From positions 1 through 15,854 of the forward strand of contig JAQUTM010000034.1 of the NCBI GenBank assembly GCA_028694405.1: a DNA stretch of 15,854 nucleotides, given 5' to 3'. Below are positions 6,208-14,693 of the stretch, in pieces. This stretch comes from Oscillospiraceae bacterium (GTDB taxonomy: Bacteria > Bacillota > Clostridia > Oscillospirales > Ruminococcaceae). A model generated the notes under the pieces. That model had not been told where the DNA came from and ran no database searches. It saw only the letters and a list, made by a program, of their open reading frames with translations. The position numbers and the translations under genes were made by a program. Each line of letters begins with the position of its first letter. The first letter of the stretch is position 1.

Positions 6208-6234
6208 ACATCGGCGCATTTTTTTCAAAATTAA
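6208..6234 (-). promoter_or_regulatory. Sigma-28 (SigD/FliA)-like promoter for the FliK-like operon
   Basis: The minus strand reads TTAA (complement of 6231-6234), 15 bases, then GCCGATGT (complement of 6208-6215), close to the Bacillus SigD pattern TAAA-N15-GCCGATAT: three of four and seven of eight matches. It lies about 35 bases before the FliK-like ATG, a typical distance. Sigma-28 itself is encoded at the right end of the window. One match in an AT-rich gap is suggestive, not proof. Confidence 0.45.
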
Positions 6235-6318
6235 CACATTTGGACAAGACACAAAAAACATCTTTACACCTATACATTCTACTATTTTATGACAATTTAA
6301 CGCATTTGCCAATATATT

Positions 6319-6390
6319 TATACAAATAATTATTTTTTTCTGTATAATATTCTGTTTTTTGTAGGAAAATTTTTCAAAATGTATTATAAT
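6319..6390 (+). promoter_or_regulatory. Candidate sigma-A promoter region of the che operon
   Basis: Two perfect TATAAT boxes read rightward: 6343-6348, with TATACA at 6319-6324 after an 18-base spacer, and 6385-6390, with no convincing -35. The first is the better candidate and would leave a leader of about 105 bases, which contains a small hairpin AGAGC-CGGC-GCTCT (6411-6424). No good sigma-28 site faces cheA. Confidence 0.4.
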
Positions 6391-6443
6391 GTTATCATAA
6401 TAATAAGTTTAGAGCCGGCGCTCTTACAAAATATAAAATAAGT

Positions 6444-6451
6444 AGCGGGTG
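6444..6451 (+). promoter_or_regulatory. Ribosome binding site deciding the cheA start
   Basis: AGCGGGTG ends six bases before the ATG at 6458. The in-frame GTG at 6449 is part of this site and has no site of its own upstream, so ATG 6458 is the likely start. Confidence 0.65.
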
Positions 6452-6457
6452 AAAATT

Positions 6458-8596
6458 ATGAGTGTTTTTGACGCAAGCATGGAACCAATGGTTGAAATGT
6501 TTATTTATGAAACCACCACTCTTTTAGAGCAATTAGACGAGATTTTAATTGACTCTGAAAAGGCGCAAAACATGACAACCGACAACATCAACGAAATTTT
6601 TCGTATTATGCACACCATCAAGGGCTCTTCTGCCATGATGGGGCTTTCCAGTATGTCTGAGCTGGCCCACCATACCGAGGATATGTTTTTTATCGTGCGG
6701 GAGGACCCCTCTAAAATGCATGGCAGCTTAAGCGGTACTATTTTTGATTTGCTGTTTCAATCCTCTGACTTTTTTAAAGCCGAGGTGGAGGCCATTCAGG
6801 AAAACAGCGAGGAGTATCAGCCATCGGACGCCTCTGATTTGACGGCGATGATTGCCGATGTAATACCCCAGCTGAAAGGTTTGGCGCCTGTAAAGGCACC
6901 CGTGATAAAACCTGTTGCGGCAAAAGAGAGCACCACAGCTGCCGCACCTTCTGCACCTTCTGCACCTGCGCCACAGGCTGTAAAGCCCCAAGACCCACAA
7001 GGTGAAACCCACGCTGTACGCGTGTTTTTTGAAGATGGCTGCCAGATGGAAAATATTCGCGCCTTTATGCTGCTTACACAGTTAAAGGATTACTGCGATG
7101 AAATTACCAGTGAGCCCGAAAACCCCGAAAACAATTCGGCGTGCTCTTCGGAAATTATAAAAAACGGACTTTTGGTGCGTTTTAAAACCTCTTTGCCCTT
7201 AGAGCAAATTAGCAGCATTATCGAAAACTCGGTAAATATTAAATCTTACGAATATGAGGGCAGCCAAAGCAACAGCACTGCTTCTGCCGATGCAGCGGCA
7301 GCCGCCCCGCACACCCAAGTTGTAACAGACGTACAAAGTGCGCCTGTAGCGGATTTAACCGAAAGTGCACCGGAAGCTGCCCCACAAGAGGCCGCCGCAC
7401 AGACTGCCCGCCAAGGCACCAAGCAAAGCCTGATAAGCGTAAACCAGATAAAGCTGGACCAGCTGATGGACGTTATGGGCGAAATTGTAATTGCCGAAAG
7501 CATGGTTGCAAACAACCCCGAGCTGCGCAATTTACATCTGGATAACTTTTATAAATCTACGCGGCAGCTGCGCAAGCTGACAGACCAACTGCAAGATATT
7601 GTAATGTCTATCCGCATGGTACCGCTAAGCGGCGTTTTTCAAAAGATGAACCGCATTGTGCGCGACATGAACAAAAAGCTTGGCAAGGACGTTGTGTTAA
7701 ATACCGTTGGCGGTGAAACCGAAGTTGATAAAACCATCAATGATGTACTGGCAGACCCCTTTATGCACATGATACGCAATGCCATGGACCACGCCATTGA
7801 ATCTCCCCAAGACCGTGTTGCCGCCGGCAAGCCGGCAGAAGGTATTATTACGTTAAGCGCCCAAAACGTAGGCGGCGAAATTGTAATTACCATTGCTGAC
7901 GACGGCCGTGGATTGGACCGCAGCAAAATTTTGGAAAAAGCCAAGAAAAACGGTCTGCTTAACAAACCCGAAAAAGATTACACCGAAAAAGAAATTTTTC
8001 AGCTTATTATGCTGCCCGGTTTTTCTACCAACGAGGTAGCAACCGAGTTTTCGGGCCGCGGTGTTGGCATGGACGTTGTTCGTAAAAACATCGAAAAAGT
8101 TAACGGCGTTATCTCTATTGATAGTAAAAAAGGCGTTGGCACCACCTTTACCGTTAAAATTCCTCTAACGCTTGCCATTGTAGACGGTATGGAGGTTGCC
8201 GTTAACAACGAAACCTTTACCATACCTATTACGTCTATTCGCCAAACCTTTAAGCTTAGCAGCGAAATTGATTTGCTGACAGATACCGAAGGCACCGAGA
8301 TGGTTATGCTGCGCGGCATTTGTTTTCCTGTTATCCGTTTACATAAAATTTATAACATTGACACCTCTGTTACCGCACTGGAAGAAGGTATTTTTATTTT
8401 GGTAGAGAGCGACAGCAAATCTGCCTGCCTATTTGTTGACCAGCTTATGGGTGAACAGCAAGTTGTTGTAAAGCCTTTCCCTGCGTTTTTAAACCGCTAC
8501 AGCATTAAAGGCAACGGCTTAGCCGGCTGTACCATTATGGGTGACGGCAGCATTAGCTTAATTTTAGATGTAAACAATTTGCTTAATAACTTTTAG
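6458..8596 (+). CDS. cheA: Chemotaxis histidine kinase CheA
   Basis: CheA autophosphorylates under receptor control and passes phosphate to CheY and CheB. All five domains are present (712 residues, numbered from the ATG at 6458): P1 phosphotransfer domain with the phospho-acceptor His52 in HTIKGSS; an Ala/Pro-rich linker; a P2-like CheY/CheB docking domain (about 184-267); a second Ala-rich linker; P3 dimerisation helices starting near LISVNQIKLDQLMDVMGE (325-342); P4 ATPase with N box MIRNAMDHAIE (438-448), G1 DDGRGLD (481-487) and G2 GRGVGMDVV (534-542); and the P5 CheW-like domain to the end. Length and order are those of standard Firmicute CheA. It opens the rightward cheA-cheW-cheR-cheB operon, with cheW 11 bases downstream. 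Confidence 0.97.
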   Translation: MSVFDASMEPMVEMFIYETTTLLEQLDEILIDSEKAQNMTTDNINEIFRIMHTIKGSSAMMGLSSMSELAHHTEDMFFIVREDPSKMHGSLSGTIFDLLFQSSDFFKAEVEAIQENSEEYQPSDASDLTAMIADVIPQLKGLAPVKAPVIKPVAAKESTTAAAPSAPSAPAPQAVKPQDPQGETHAVRVFFEDGCQMENIRAFMLLTQLKDYCDEITSEPENPENNSACSSEIIKNGLLVRFKTSLPLEQISSIIENSVNIKSYEYEGSQSNSTASADAAAAAPHTQVVTDVQSAPVADLTESAPEAAPQEAAAQTARQGTKQSLISVNQIKLDQLMDVMGEIVIAESMVANNPELRNLHLDNFYKSTRQLRKLTDQLQDIVMSIRMVPLSGVFQKMNRIVRDMNKKLGKDVVLNTVGGETEVDKTINDVLADPFMHMIRNAMDHAIESPQDRVAAGKPAEGIITLSAQNVGGEIVITIADDGRGLDRSKILEKAKKNGLLNKPEKDYTEKEIFQLIMLPGFSTNEVATEFSGRGVGMDVVRKNIEKVNGVISIDSKKGVGTTFTVKIPLTLAIVDGMEVAVNNETFTIPITSIRQTFKLSSEIDLLTDTEGTEMVMLRGICFPVIRLHKIYNIDTSVTALEEGIFILVESDSKSACLFVDQLMGEQQVVVKPFPAFLNRYSIKGNGLAGCTIMGDGSISLILDVNNLLNNF

Positions 8597-8607
8597 GAGG
8601 GTTTACA

Positions 8608-9099
8608 ATGTCTGACAATGCAACTGTAACAACTGTATCTGCCCTTGGCAATGACCTTGCCGGCAAGTATTTAACCTTTTATATTGGAAATTGCACCTAC
8701 GGCGTAGAGCTGGTGCATGTAATTGAAATTATTGGTATTCAAGACGCCACCAGCGTACCCGGCGTACCTGCTTACATAAAAGGGATTATCAATTTGCGCG
8801 GCCGTATTGTGCCCGTAATTGATGTTAGGCTAAAAATAGGCGAAGAGGAAAAAGCCTATGATGAGCGCACCTGCATTATTGTAATTAACTGGCAGGAATC
8901 TTTGGTGGGCTTAATTGTAGACAGTGTATCTGAGGTTATTGATTTTAGTGCAGACCAGCTTTCGGCTCTGCCCGAATTTAGCAACGTAAATACAAAAAAA
9001 TATCTGTCTTCTGTTTGCAAAACAGGCAATCGTTTGGTTTTAAACCTTGACTGTGAAAAGTTTTTGACAGACGACACCGTAAGTGAGCTGCACGGGTAA
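8608..9099 (+). CDS. cheW: Chemotaxis coupling protein CheW
   Basis: The 163-residue protein is a single CheW domain, which bridges receptors and CheA P5 in the polar array. Diagnostic features are LTFYIGNCTYGVELVHVIEI (22-41), the conserved NLRGRIVPVIDVR block (62-74) with its receptor-contacting Arg, and the second half-barrel with LVGLIVDSVSEVIDF (99-113). A strong AGGAGG site lies just before the ATG, 11 bases after the cheA stop. A short N-terminal extension (about 18 residues) is the only departure from the minimal domain. Confidence 0.96.
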   Translation: MSDNATVTTVSALGNDLAGKYLTFYIGNCTYGVELVHVIEIIGIQDATSVPGVPAYIKGIINLRGRIVPVIDVRLKIGEEEKAYDERTCIIVINWQESLVGLIVDSVSEVIDFSADQLSALPEFSNVNTKKYLSSVCKTGNRLVLNLDCEKFLTDDTVSELHG

Positions 9100-9136
9100 G
9101 CTGCACTTTTAAGTTTATATGGCTTGGGAATAAACT
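9086..9136 (+). repeat. Short repeats at the cheW-cheR junction
   Basis: AGCTGCAC occurs at 9086-9093 and again at 9099-9106, spanning the cheW stop. Then AGTTTAT (9112-9118) and ATAAACT (9130-9136) form a seven-base inverted repeat with an 11-base loop. The 70-base cheW-cheR gap is the widest inside the operon; the hairpin has no T tract and is more likely an RNA-processing or stability element than a terminator, if it does anything. Confidence 0.25.
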
Positions 9137-9169
9137 CTTATTTTGTGAAAAGCCCGAAAGGATACGAGC

Positions 9170-9988
9170 ATGGTAAAATTGACAGACCAAGAATTTCTTG
9201 AATTAACCGGCTTTGTACACAAAAACTACGGTATAGACCTTTCTAAAAAGCGAATTTTAATTGAAGGCCGTATGTCAAATATGCTTATGGCCAACGGTTT
9301 TTCCTCCTTTCGTCAATACTTAGACTTTTTGTACGCTGACAAAACAGGAAACGAAATTACCTTAATGTTAAACAAGCTTACCACCAACTACACTTACTTT
9401 ATGCGTGAAAACGAACATTTTGATTTTTTGATTGAACGCGTTTTGCCTTTTTTTGAACGTACCCGCACAAACCACACCTTGTATATATGGAGTGCGGCGT
9501 GTTCTTCCGGTCAAGAGCCTTATACCATGGCCATGGCTATCGACAGCTATTTTGGCGCGAAGAAAAAAAGTTGGAATACGGTTATTCTGGCGTCGGATAT
9601 TTCTATGAATGTACTGGAAAAAGCCCACAAGGCTGTTTACACCGCAGAGGAAATTAAGGATTTGCCGCCCCAATGGAAAAGCAAATACATGGTAGATTTA
9701 AAAGACGGAACTTTTCGCGTGTGTGACACCATTAGAAAAGAGGTTGTGTTTAGACGCATTAACCTTATGGACTCTTTTAAGTTTAAAAATAAGTTTGATT
9801 TGATTTTTTGCCGAAACGTAATGATTTATTTTGATGCACCCACCAAAGAAACTTTAATCAATAAATTTTACGACTGGACAGCTGATTCGGGCTTTTTATT
9901 TATTGGCCACTCTGAAAGCTTAAATAAAGAAGCTACTCGTTTTAGCTATCTCCAACCGGCTATTTATCAAAAGCGAGGTGGTAAATAG
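9170..9988 (+). CDS. cheR: Chemoreceptor glutamate methyltransferase CheR
   Basis: CheR uses S-adenosylmethionine to methylate receptor glutamates, the adaptation step opposed by CheB. The 272-residue protein has the N-terminal helical domain (1-70), the linker TTNYTYFMRE (71-80, equivalent to the conserved TNxTxFFRE), the SAM site SAACSSGQEPYTMAM (108-122), ASDIS (141-145), the catalytic-domain strand DLIFCRNVMIYFD (210-222) and GHSESL (246-251). No pentapeptide-binding tether or extra domain is fused. A GAAAGGA site precedes the ATG. The stop codon shares one base with the cheB GTG start, so translation is coupled. Confidence 0.96.
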   Translation: MVKLTDQEFLELTGFVHKNYGIDLSKKRILIEGRMSNMLMANGFSSFRQYLDFLYADKTGNEITLMLNKLTTNYTYFMRENEHFDFLIERVLPFFERTRTNHTLYIWSAACSSGQEPYTMAMAIDSYFGAKKKSWNTVILASDISMNVLEKAHKAVYTAEEIKDLPPQWKSKYMVDLKDGTFRVCDTIRKEVVFRRINLMDSFKFKNKFDLIFCRNVMIYFDAPTKETLINKFYDWTADSGFLFIGHSESLNKEATRFSYLQPAIYQKRGGK

Positions 9989-11031
9989 TGATTGCTCCGA
10001 AAAAAAACCGCGTGCTGATTGTTGATGATTCCATTCTTTTTCGTACTACTTTGGAAAAAAAGTTGAATGAAGACCCTTACTTAGAAGTAGTTGGCACCGC
10101 TTCAGACGCGATAGAAGCCTTAGAAAAGGTAGAGAGTTTAAAGCCTGACGTTTTAACGCTAGACGTTGAAATGCCTAAAGTAAGCGGCATTGAATTTTTA
10201 AAAAAGCTTATGCCGCTATACCCCACCCCTGTAGTTGTAGTAAGCGGCGCTCCTGTAACAACCTTGGACGCTTTGGACGCAGGTGCGGTGGATTTTGTTA
10301 AAAAGCCCCTTATACAATCTCCCGCAGATTTAGACAATTTTGTGCGGGAATTGATTGTAAAGCTAAAAATTGGTTCTATTGCAAATGTAGGGCAAAAAAA
10401 GGCTCCGCAGCCTCCTAAGCCGCAGGGTCAGCCCACGCTGCTGCGCCCCATTGATAACATGGTAATTGCCATTGGTGCTTCTACGGGCGGAACAGAAGCT
10501 ATTTTAGAGGTTGTAAAGGATTTGCCCACTACTACTCCCGGTATTGTTATTGTACAACATATGCCTGCCGTATTTACCCGCATGTATGCCGAGCGCTTGG
10601 ACAAGCATTGCAAGATGCGCGTAAAAGAGGCGCAAGACGGGGACCGTGTAGAACGCGGAAAAATTATAATTGCCGCAGGAGAATTTCATTTGCGCCTTGC
10701 CCGCAATGCGCAAGGTTATTATGTTACCAGTAAACCGGGCGAAAAAGTAAGCGGCCATTGTCCGTCGGTAGACGTTTTGTTTGAATCGGTAGCCGACACC
10801 GCTAAAAACCGCAGCCTTGGCATTATTCTTACCGGTATGGGTGCCGATGGCTCGAAAGGGCTGTTGAAAATGCGAAAAGCAGGCGCTTATACCATTGGCC
10901 AAAACCAACAGTCCTGCGTTGTATACGGTATGCCTATGGTAGCGTTTAACATAGGCGGGGTTGTAAAGCAGCTTCCGCTAGACCAAATTAGCCTGGAAAT
11001 TACTCGTTACTTAAACTCTATTTCCAGATAA
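9988..11031 (+). CDS. cheB: Protein-glutamate methylesterase/deamidase CheB
   Basis: CheB removes receptor methyl groups when phosphorylated by CheA. The 347-residue protein has an N-terminal receiver with the acidic pair D13/D14, phospho-acceptor D59, Ser86 and K106, a Pro/Gln-rich linker (about 138-152), and the esterase domain with catalytic Ser165 in GASTGG, His191 in QHMP and Asp287 in MGADG, matching the E. coli triad (164/190/286) almost exactly. It starts with GTG overlapping the cheR TAG by one base, preceded by GAGGTGG. It is the last gene of the che operon; the stop is four bases before the shared terminator stem. CheD on the other strand may take over the deamidase role, as in Bacillus. 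Confidence 0.97.
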   Translation: MIAPKKNRVLIVDDSILFRTTLEKKLNEDPYLEVVGTASDAIEALEKVESLKPDVLTLDVEMPKVSGIEFLKKLMPLYPTPVVVVSGAPVTTLDALDAGAVDFVKKPLIQSPADLDNFVRELIVKLKIGSIANVGQKKAPQPPKPQGQPTLLRPIDNMVIAIGASTGGTEAILEVVKDLPTTTPGIVIVQHMPAVFTRMYAERLDKHCKMRVKEAQDGDRVERGKIIIAAGEFHLRLARNAQGYYVTSKPGEKVSGHCPSVDVLFESVADTAKNRSLGIILTGMGADGSKGLLKMRKAGAYTIGQNQQSCVVYGMPMVAFNIGGVVKQLPLDQISLEITRYLNSISR

Positions 11032-11034
11032 AAT

Positions 11035-11074
11035 AAAAGCACGCAATCCGCCTTAAAAGGGATTGCGTGCTTTT
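11035..11074. terminator. Bidirectional intrinsic terminator between cheB and fapA
   Basis: AAAAGCACGCAATCC (11035-11049) pairs perfectly with GGATTGCGTGCTTTT (11060-11074) around a ten-base loop. T tracts follow on both strands (TTTTTT rightward, TTTT leftward), so it can end cheAWRB and the convergent fliA-flgF-flgG-cheC-cheD-fapA transcript. It is the strongest hairpin in the window. Confidence 0.93.
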
Positions 11075-11100
11075 TTATTGTAAGATACAATATCTGTTTC

Positions 11101-12693
11101 CTATTTGCTGCCTATTACCACTTCACCGTTTTCGTCACGGTAAATACGGCAGCTTTCGCGTGTTTCTTTCACGCCTAAAATAGCGTTTCCTATGCTAATA
11201 CGCGCGGGAGGATACAAAATGTTGCAGGTTAAACAGCTGCTTTCCACATTTTTTATCGTTTCCTCTATTTCCTCATTACGCTTTTCCAGCCGCCTCTTTT
11301 TAAACATAACCAAGTTCATTTTACTTTGATATTCACCAAGCTTTTTACGGCGCTCCAAGGTAATGGTATTTTCCCGTTCCTGTTTTTCCAAATAGGCAAT
11401 ATCTTTATTTAAATTTTCAAACTCTTCTGTAACAGCCCTGCACTGCTTACGCACCTCATTGCGCTCTGCCATCATACTAGACGTTATACCCAACGATATC
11501 ATGGTTAAAGTAAACGAGCGAGTACCAATTACCTTTGCCTCAATGGAGCCAAAAGCCGTTATCTTGCCACCGGTAATAATGCCGCGTCCCGTTGCTTTAA
11601 TGTTGCCGTCACACTCTATCTTGCTGTTAATTATGCTTTCTGCCTGAATATTGTTACCTGCGCGGGCGGTACAGTTTTCTATAAATTTTGCAGTTATGTC
11701 TTTACCCGCCTCTAGTATGCCTTTAAACATGCCATTGATGCCTTTTTCCAAGCGAATATGGCCGCTTGCATAAATAGATGCACCTTCTACCATGCCGTAA
11801 ACCGTAACATCTCCCGCTGTGCGTATTTCATAACCCTCGTAGACATCTCCCGAAACAATTACATTGCCCGTAAAATTTATATTACCGGTGGAATTATCTA
11901 CATTGCCCGCAACCCGAAAGGTTTGCTCTACGCAAAAGCGATCTTTCTTAAACACCAAATTTCCGTCCATACGGGCTACCAACCGTTGCTCGGTGGCAGA
12001 AACAGATTCTTGGTCTACATTTTCTCCTCGCGGTATAAACGCAGCCATACCACTGCGGGGTTTTACGGGTTCTCCGTATACGGTAGTGCCCGGCTCTCCA
12101 AGGGTGGGATCCTGCAGTTCACATATTACCGTGCCCTCGGTTACATTGTTAACAATGTGCATATTTTTAAAATCGATGGTGCCGTCTGCGCGTGTTTCAA
12201 ACTTAGGCACATTTACCCGCGGAAACAGCTCTTTTACTACGCCATTTTTGCCGTCTATGGCTTTTTTGCCGCGGGCAATACGTACCCGTCTACTGTATTG
12301 CCGTTTTGCCAATAGGTTTTCTAAGGCTTGCTCATCTATTCCAAATGTTATTTTTGCATTTTTTAATACATTATGTAATATTTCTACAGTGCAGGTTTCT
12401 GTCTGTACGCTATCACTAAAAGGCGGCTCTAAAAGCAGCTCTGCCACCATACGGGTAGCATCAACAAACAATAGTAATCGTTTGGCCTCTTTCCAATCTG
12501 TTTTAACCGCAACTTCTTTCCACACCAATTCTTCCACTTTGGGTTTTGCAGGCTTCTGTTGTGTGTTTTGGGGCACAGCAACGCTGTCTGCTTCCTCTTT
12601 TAAAGCAGATGCGCTTAGAACTTCTTCTTTTTTCGTGTTTTTCCCTCGAAAAATTTGAAACAAACCTTTTTCTTCAGAAGTATCTTTTGCCAT
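11101..12693 (-). CDS. fapA: FapA family protein (DUF342, flagellar assembly protein A)
   Basis: The 530-residue protein has the FapA layout: a charged N-terminal linker (1-60), an N-terminal globular domain (about 60-250) including the conserved segments DGTIDFKNMHIVNNVTEG (170-187) and LGEPGTTVYGEPV (198-210), a right-handed beta-helix of short Gly-rich rungs (about 255-385, such as GNVIVSGDVYEGYEIRTAGD), then a coiled coil (about 405-485) and a small C-terminal cap. FapA-type proteins are common in Gram-positive flagellar clusters; one in Vibrio has been linked to polar localisation of the flagellar regulator, but the biochemical role is not settled. It is the final gene of the leftward operon, about 45 bases after cheD, with AAAGGAAAG before the ATG. 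The length is typical of the family. Confidence 0.92.
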   Translation of the reverse strand: MAKDTSEEKGLFQIFRGKNTKKEEVLSASALKEEADSVAVPQNTQQKPAKPKVEELVWKEVAVKTDWKEAKRLLLFVDATRMVAELLLEPPFSDSVQTETCTVEILHNVLKNAKITFGIDEQALENLLAKRQYSRRVRIARGKKAIDGKNGVVKELFPRVNVPKFETRADGTIDFKNMHIVNNVTEGTVICELQDPTLGEPGTTVYGEPVKPRSGMAAFIPRGENVDQESVSATEQRLVARMDGNLVFKKDRFCVEQTFRVAGNVDNSTGNINFTGNVIVSGDVYEGYEIRTAGDVTVYGMVEGASIYASGHIRLEKGINGMFKGILEAGKDITAKFIENCTARAGNNIQAESIINSKIECDGNIKATGRGIITGGKITAFGSIEAKVIGTRSFTLTMISLGITSSMMAERNEVRKQCRAVTEEFENLNKDIAYLEKQERENTITLERRKKLGEYQSKMNLVMFKKRRLEKRNEEIEETIKNVESSCLTCNILYPPARISIGNAILGVKETRESCRIYRDENGEVVIGSK

Positions 12694-12738
12694 TATGCTC
12701 TTTCCTTTTCTTGTTGCGCGTATTAAAATCCCAAGGCT

Positions 12739-13227
12739 TTAAAACTCCCATTCTCCTTTTGCCGCCGATTTTATACGCATGGTACCGGTTGGGGCATCAA
12801 AATATAAAGTACGCCCATAGTTTTTGCCTGTGTCTTCTGCTAACAGGGGGATATGCATACGCATCAGCCCTGCTTTTACCGCCTTTACATTACGCTCGCC
12901 TATATTAGCTAAAGAAGAATTACTCATTGCCGCAAACATTTGTGCCCCGCCTGCTATTTTTGCCTTTAAATTAACGGCATGGGCACCGTTTTGCTGCATT
13001 ATTTTCACAAGCTCTATAATTGCCGTATCGGCAAATTTATAGGGCTGATTGGTAACGTTAACAAGTTGTGTGCTATCCGGCAGCATAATATGTGCCAAAC
13101 CCGCTATGCGCATAATGGGATCATACAAACAGATGCCCACGCAAGAACCAAGCGCATAGGTAACCAAACAATCTTCGCCTTTTGCAATATTCAAATCCGC
13201 AATACCGACAGTAACTGTATTATTCAT
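12739..13227 (-). CDS. cheD: Chemoreceptor glutamine deamidase CheD
   Basis: CheD deamidates receptor glutamines and, in Bacillus, binds CheC to raise its phosphatase activity. The 162-residue protein keeps the catalytic Cys29 in LGSCVGICLYD (27-36-like block), His46 in AGLAHIMLP, the KAKIAGGAQMF segment (88-98), IGERNV (109-114) and EDTGKNYGRT (131-140). The start codon overlaps the cheC stop as TAATG, so expression is coupled and the two partners are made together. The start has only a weak ribosome site, which fits reinitiation. The length is that of Firmicute CheD. Confidence 0.96.
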   Translation of the reverse strand: MNNTVTVGIADLNIAKGEDCLVTYALGSCVGICLYDPIMRIAGLAHIMLPDSTQLVNVTNQPYKFADTAIIELVKIMQQNGAHAVNLKAKIAGGAQMFAAMSNSSLANIGERNVKAVKAGLMRMHIPLLAEDTGKNYGRTLYFDAPTGTMRIKSAAKGEWEF

Positions 13228-13847
13228 TATTCCACACCGAGATTTTTCATAATTTTTTGCAGAGAATCTACTTCCGGTATTAGCAAGATGTGGCTCACCA
13301 TGTTGTCGGTATCACTGTTGAACTCATCTTGTATAAATATAATTTCATCGCTGATATTGCCAAAATAGATTGCCGGTACACTTAAAATAGCGCCGGCCAT
13401 ATCTATGGCAATAGACGGCACCGATATATCGATTGTTAAGTTAGACATTTGGGCAATGGCGTTTACATACGACGCCGCCATAATATTGCCGATTTCCTGC
13501 AAGGCTGACATACCCATTTCGTCCACCTCGCTAAAATCTTTAAAGCTTTGGCCTAGCAGCCCGTTTATAACGGTGTGGGCAAAATCTTTTTCCAGTAAAA
13601 ACATCATCATGCCTTTTACATCGCCTGTTAAGCTTAACAAAATACCCACAATCATGTTTTCGGGGCCACCCAAAAGCTCGGTAACCTCTCCATACCCCAA
13701 AACGTTTATTTTGGGTACACTGATGTTTACAGATTTTTGCAGCATGGCAGAAAGGGAAGTAGCCGCGTTACCGGTGCCTATGTTTCCAATTTCTCGCAGC
13801 ACGTCCAGATGCACTGTGTTTAACTCTTTATAATTTTTTAACGCCAT
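13227..13847 (-). CDS. cheC: CheY-P phosphatase CheC
   Basis: CheC dephosphorylates CheY-P and so lowers the flagellar signal. The 206-residue protein carries both active-site helices of the family, each with the D/S-x3-E-x2-N pattern: D15/E19/N22 in LDVLREIGNIGTGNA and S114/E118/N121 in MSALQEIGNIMAASYVNA. It has no FliY/FliM N-terminal motif or CheW fusion, so it is CheC rather than FliY. AAGGGGG lies about six bases before the ATG. The gene sits between the rod gene and cheD. No cheZ or cheX is present, so CheC is the visible phosphatase here. Confidence 0.96.
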   Translation of the reverse strand: MALKNYKELNTVHLDVLREIGNIGTGNAATSLSAMLQKSVNISVPKINVLGYGEVTELLGGPENMIVGILLSLTGDVKGMMMFLLEKDFAHTVINGLLGQSFKDFSEVDEMGMSALQEIGNIMAASYVNAIAQMSNLTIDISVPSIAIDMAGAILSVPAIYFGNISDEIIFIQDEFNSDTDNMVSHILLIPEVDSLQKIMKNLGVE

Positions 13848-13893
13848 TGTAAACCCCCTTAGGCTTTGTTTGTTAGGCTATAACTTTCTTTTA

Positions 13894-14661
13894 TTAACGC
13901 AGATTGTTAATCATTTGGTCTATTTCATCTGCGGTTGTTACAATTTTACTGTTCATTTGAAAGGAGCGCTGAGCCTGTATTACATTTACCATTTCTGTAC
14001 CCAAATCTACACTGGAGGTTTCCAGTACACCTTGCAAAATGGTATTATCCTTATCACCCGCTTTTGCGGCAACAGCTTGGCCCGAAACAGTGGTTTCTAA
14101 AAAGCGGCCGCCGTCTGTGGGCACTAAGCCATAGGGGTTTTTAAAGCTGTACATGCCCAGCTTATCCATTAACCCGTCAACCTGCGGCATACCGTTGGCG
14201 TCCATGGTAAGCTCAATATGCTTGCCCTTACCGTCTAGCACATAAGCGCCGTCATCTGTTACAAGATAAGCTTTTTTACCCTCAATGCTTATGTCAAAGG
14301 CACCGTTGCGGGTGTACTCGGTGGTGCCATTGTTGTCCACTGCAAAAAGGCCGCTGCCATCAATGGCAAAATCCAACGTCTGCAAGGTGGTGTTAAAACC
14401 GCTTTGCTGATACAGCATATCTACCGAGCCCACACGAACGCCGTGCCCTACCATATCATAGCTTTTTTCGGCTCCGTCCTCTGTACCTGTGTCATCATAA
14501 TTTTTGTGGGTATTCATTTTTGTGTACATCAAATCGCGAAAGCTTACGCGCTGTGTTTTATAGCCATATGTATTTACATTGGCAATATTGTTGCTGGTTA
14601 CGTTTAACTGCTCTTGAAAAGCCTGCATACCGGCAACGCCTGTATAAAATGCAATACTCAT
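13894..14661 (-). CDS. flgG: Flagellar basal-body rod protein, FlgG-type
   Basis: The 255-residue protein has the conserved N-terminal helix of rod/hook proteins (YTGVAGMQAFQEQLNVTSNN, then IANVNTYGYKTQ up to 37), a central variable beta region including the LDFAIDGSGLFAV and EYTRNGAFDI blocks, and the C-terminal signature LETSSVDLGTEMVNVIQAQR with FQMNSKIVTTADEI. Such proteins form the distal rod and leave the cell through the flagellar export apparatus; no Sec signal is present, as expected. AAAGGGGT precedes the ATG. It is the second of two adjacent paralogs, like flhO-flhP in Bacillus. Its more canonical C-terminus favours FlgG over FlgF, but the split is not certain. Confidence 0.88.
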   Translation of the reverse strand: MSIAFYTGVAGMQAFQEQLNVTSNNIANVNTYGYKTQRVSFRDLMYTKMNTHKNYDDTGTEDGAEKSYDMVGHGVRVGSVDMLYQQSGFNTTLQTLDFAIDGSGLFAVDNNGTTEYTRNGAFDISIEGKKAYLVTDDGAYVLDGKGKHIELTMDANGMPQVDGLMDKLGMYSFKNPYGLVPTDGGRFLETTVSGQAVAAKAGDKDNTILQGVLETSSVDLGTEMVNVIQAQRSFQMNSKIVTTADEIDQMINNLR

Positions 14662-14693
14662 GATTTTACCCCTTTAAGCCTTTGGCTGTAAAT

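Noticed and set aside
6308..6315. GCCAATAT as a sigma-28 -10 box for cheA
   Set aside because: It matches seven of eight bases, but there is no TAAA-like element 14-16 bases upstream and it lies about 140 bases from the start codon.
6411..6424. Hairpin AGAGC-CGGC-GCTCT before cheA as an attenuator
   Set aside because: It is only a five-base stem without a following T tract; too small to call.
11758..12658. Long rightward open frames opposite fapA (up to 264 codons)
   Set aside because: They lie antisense to a well-supported gene, have no ribosome binding site, and their translations show no recognisable domain.
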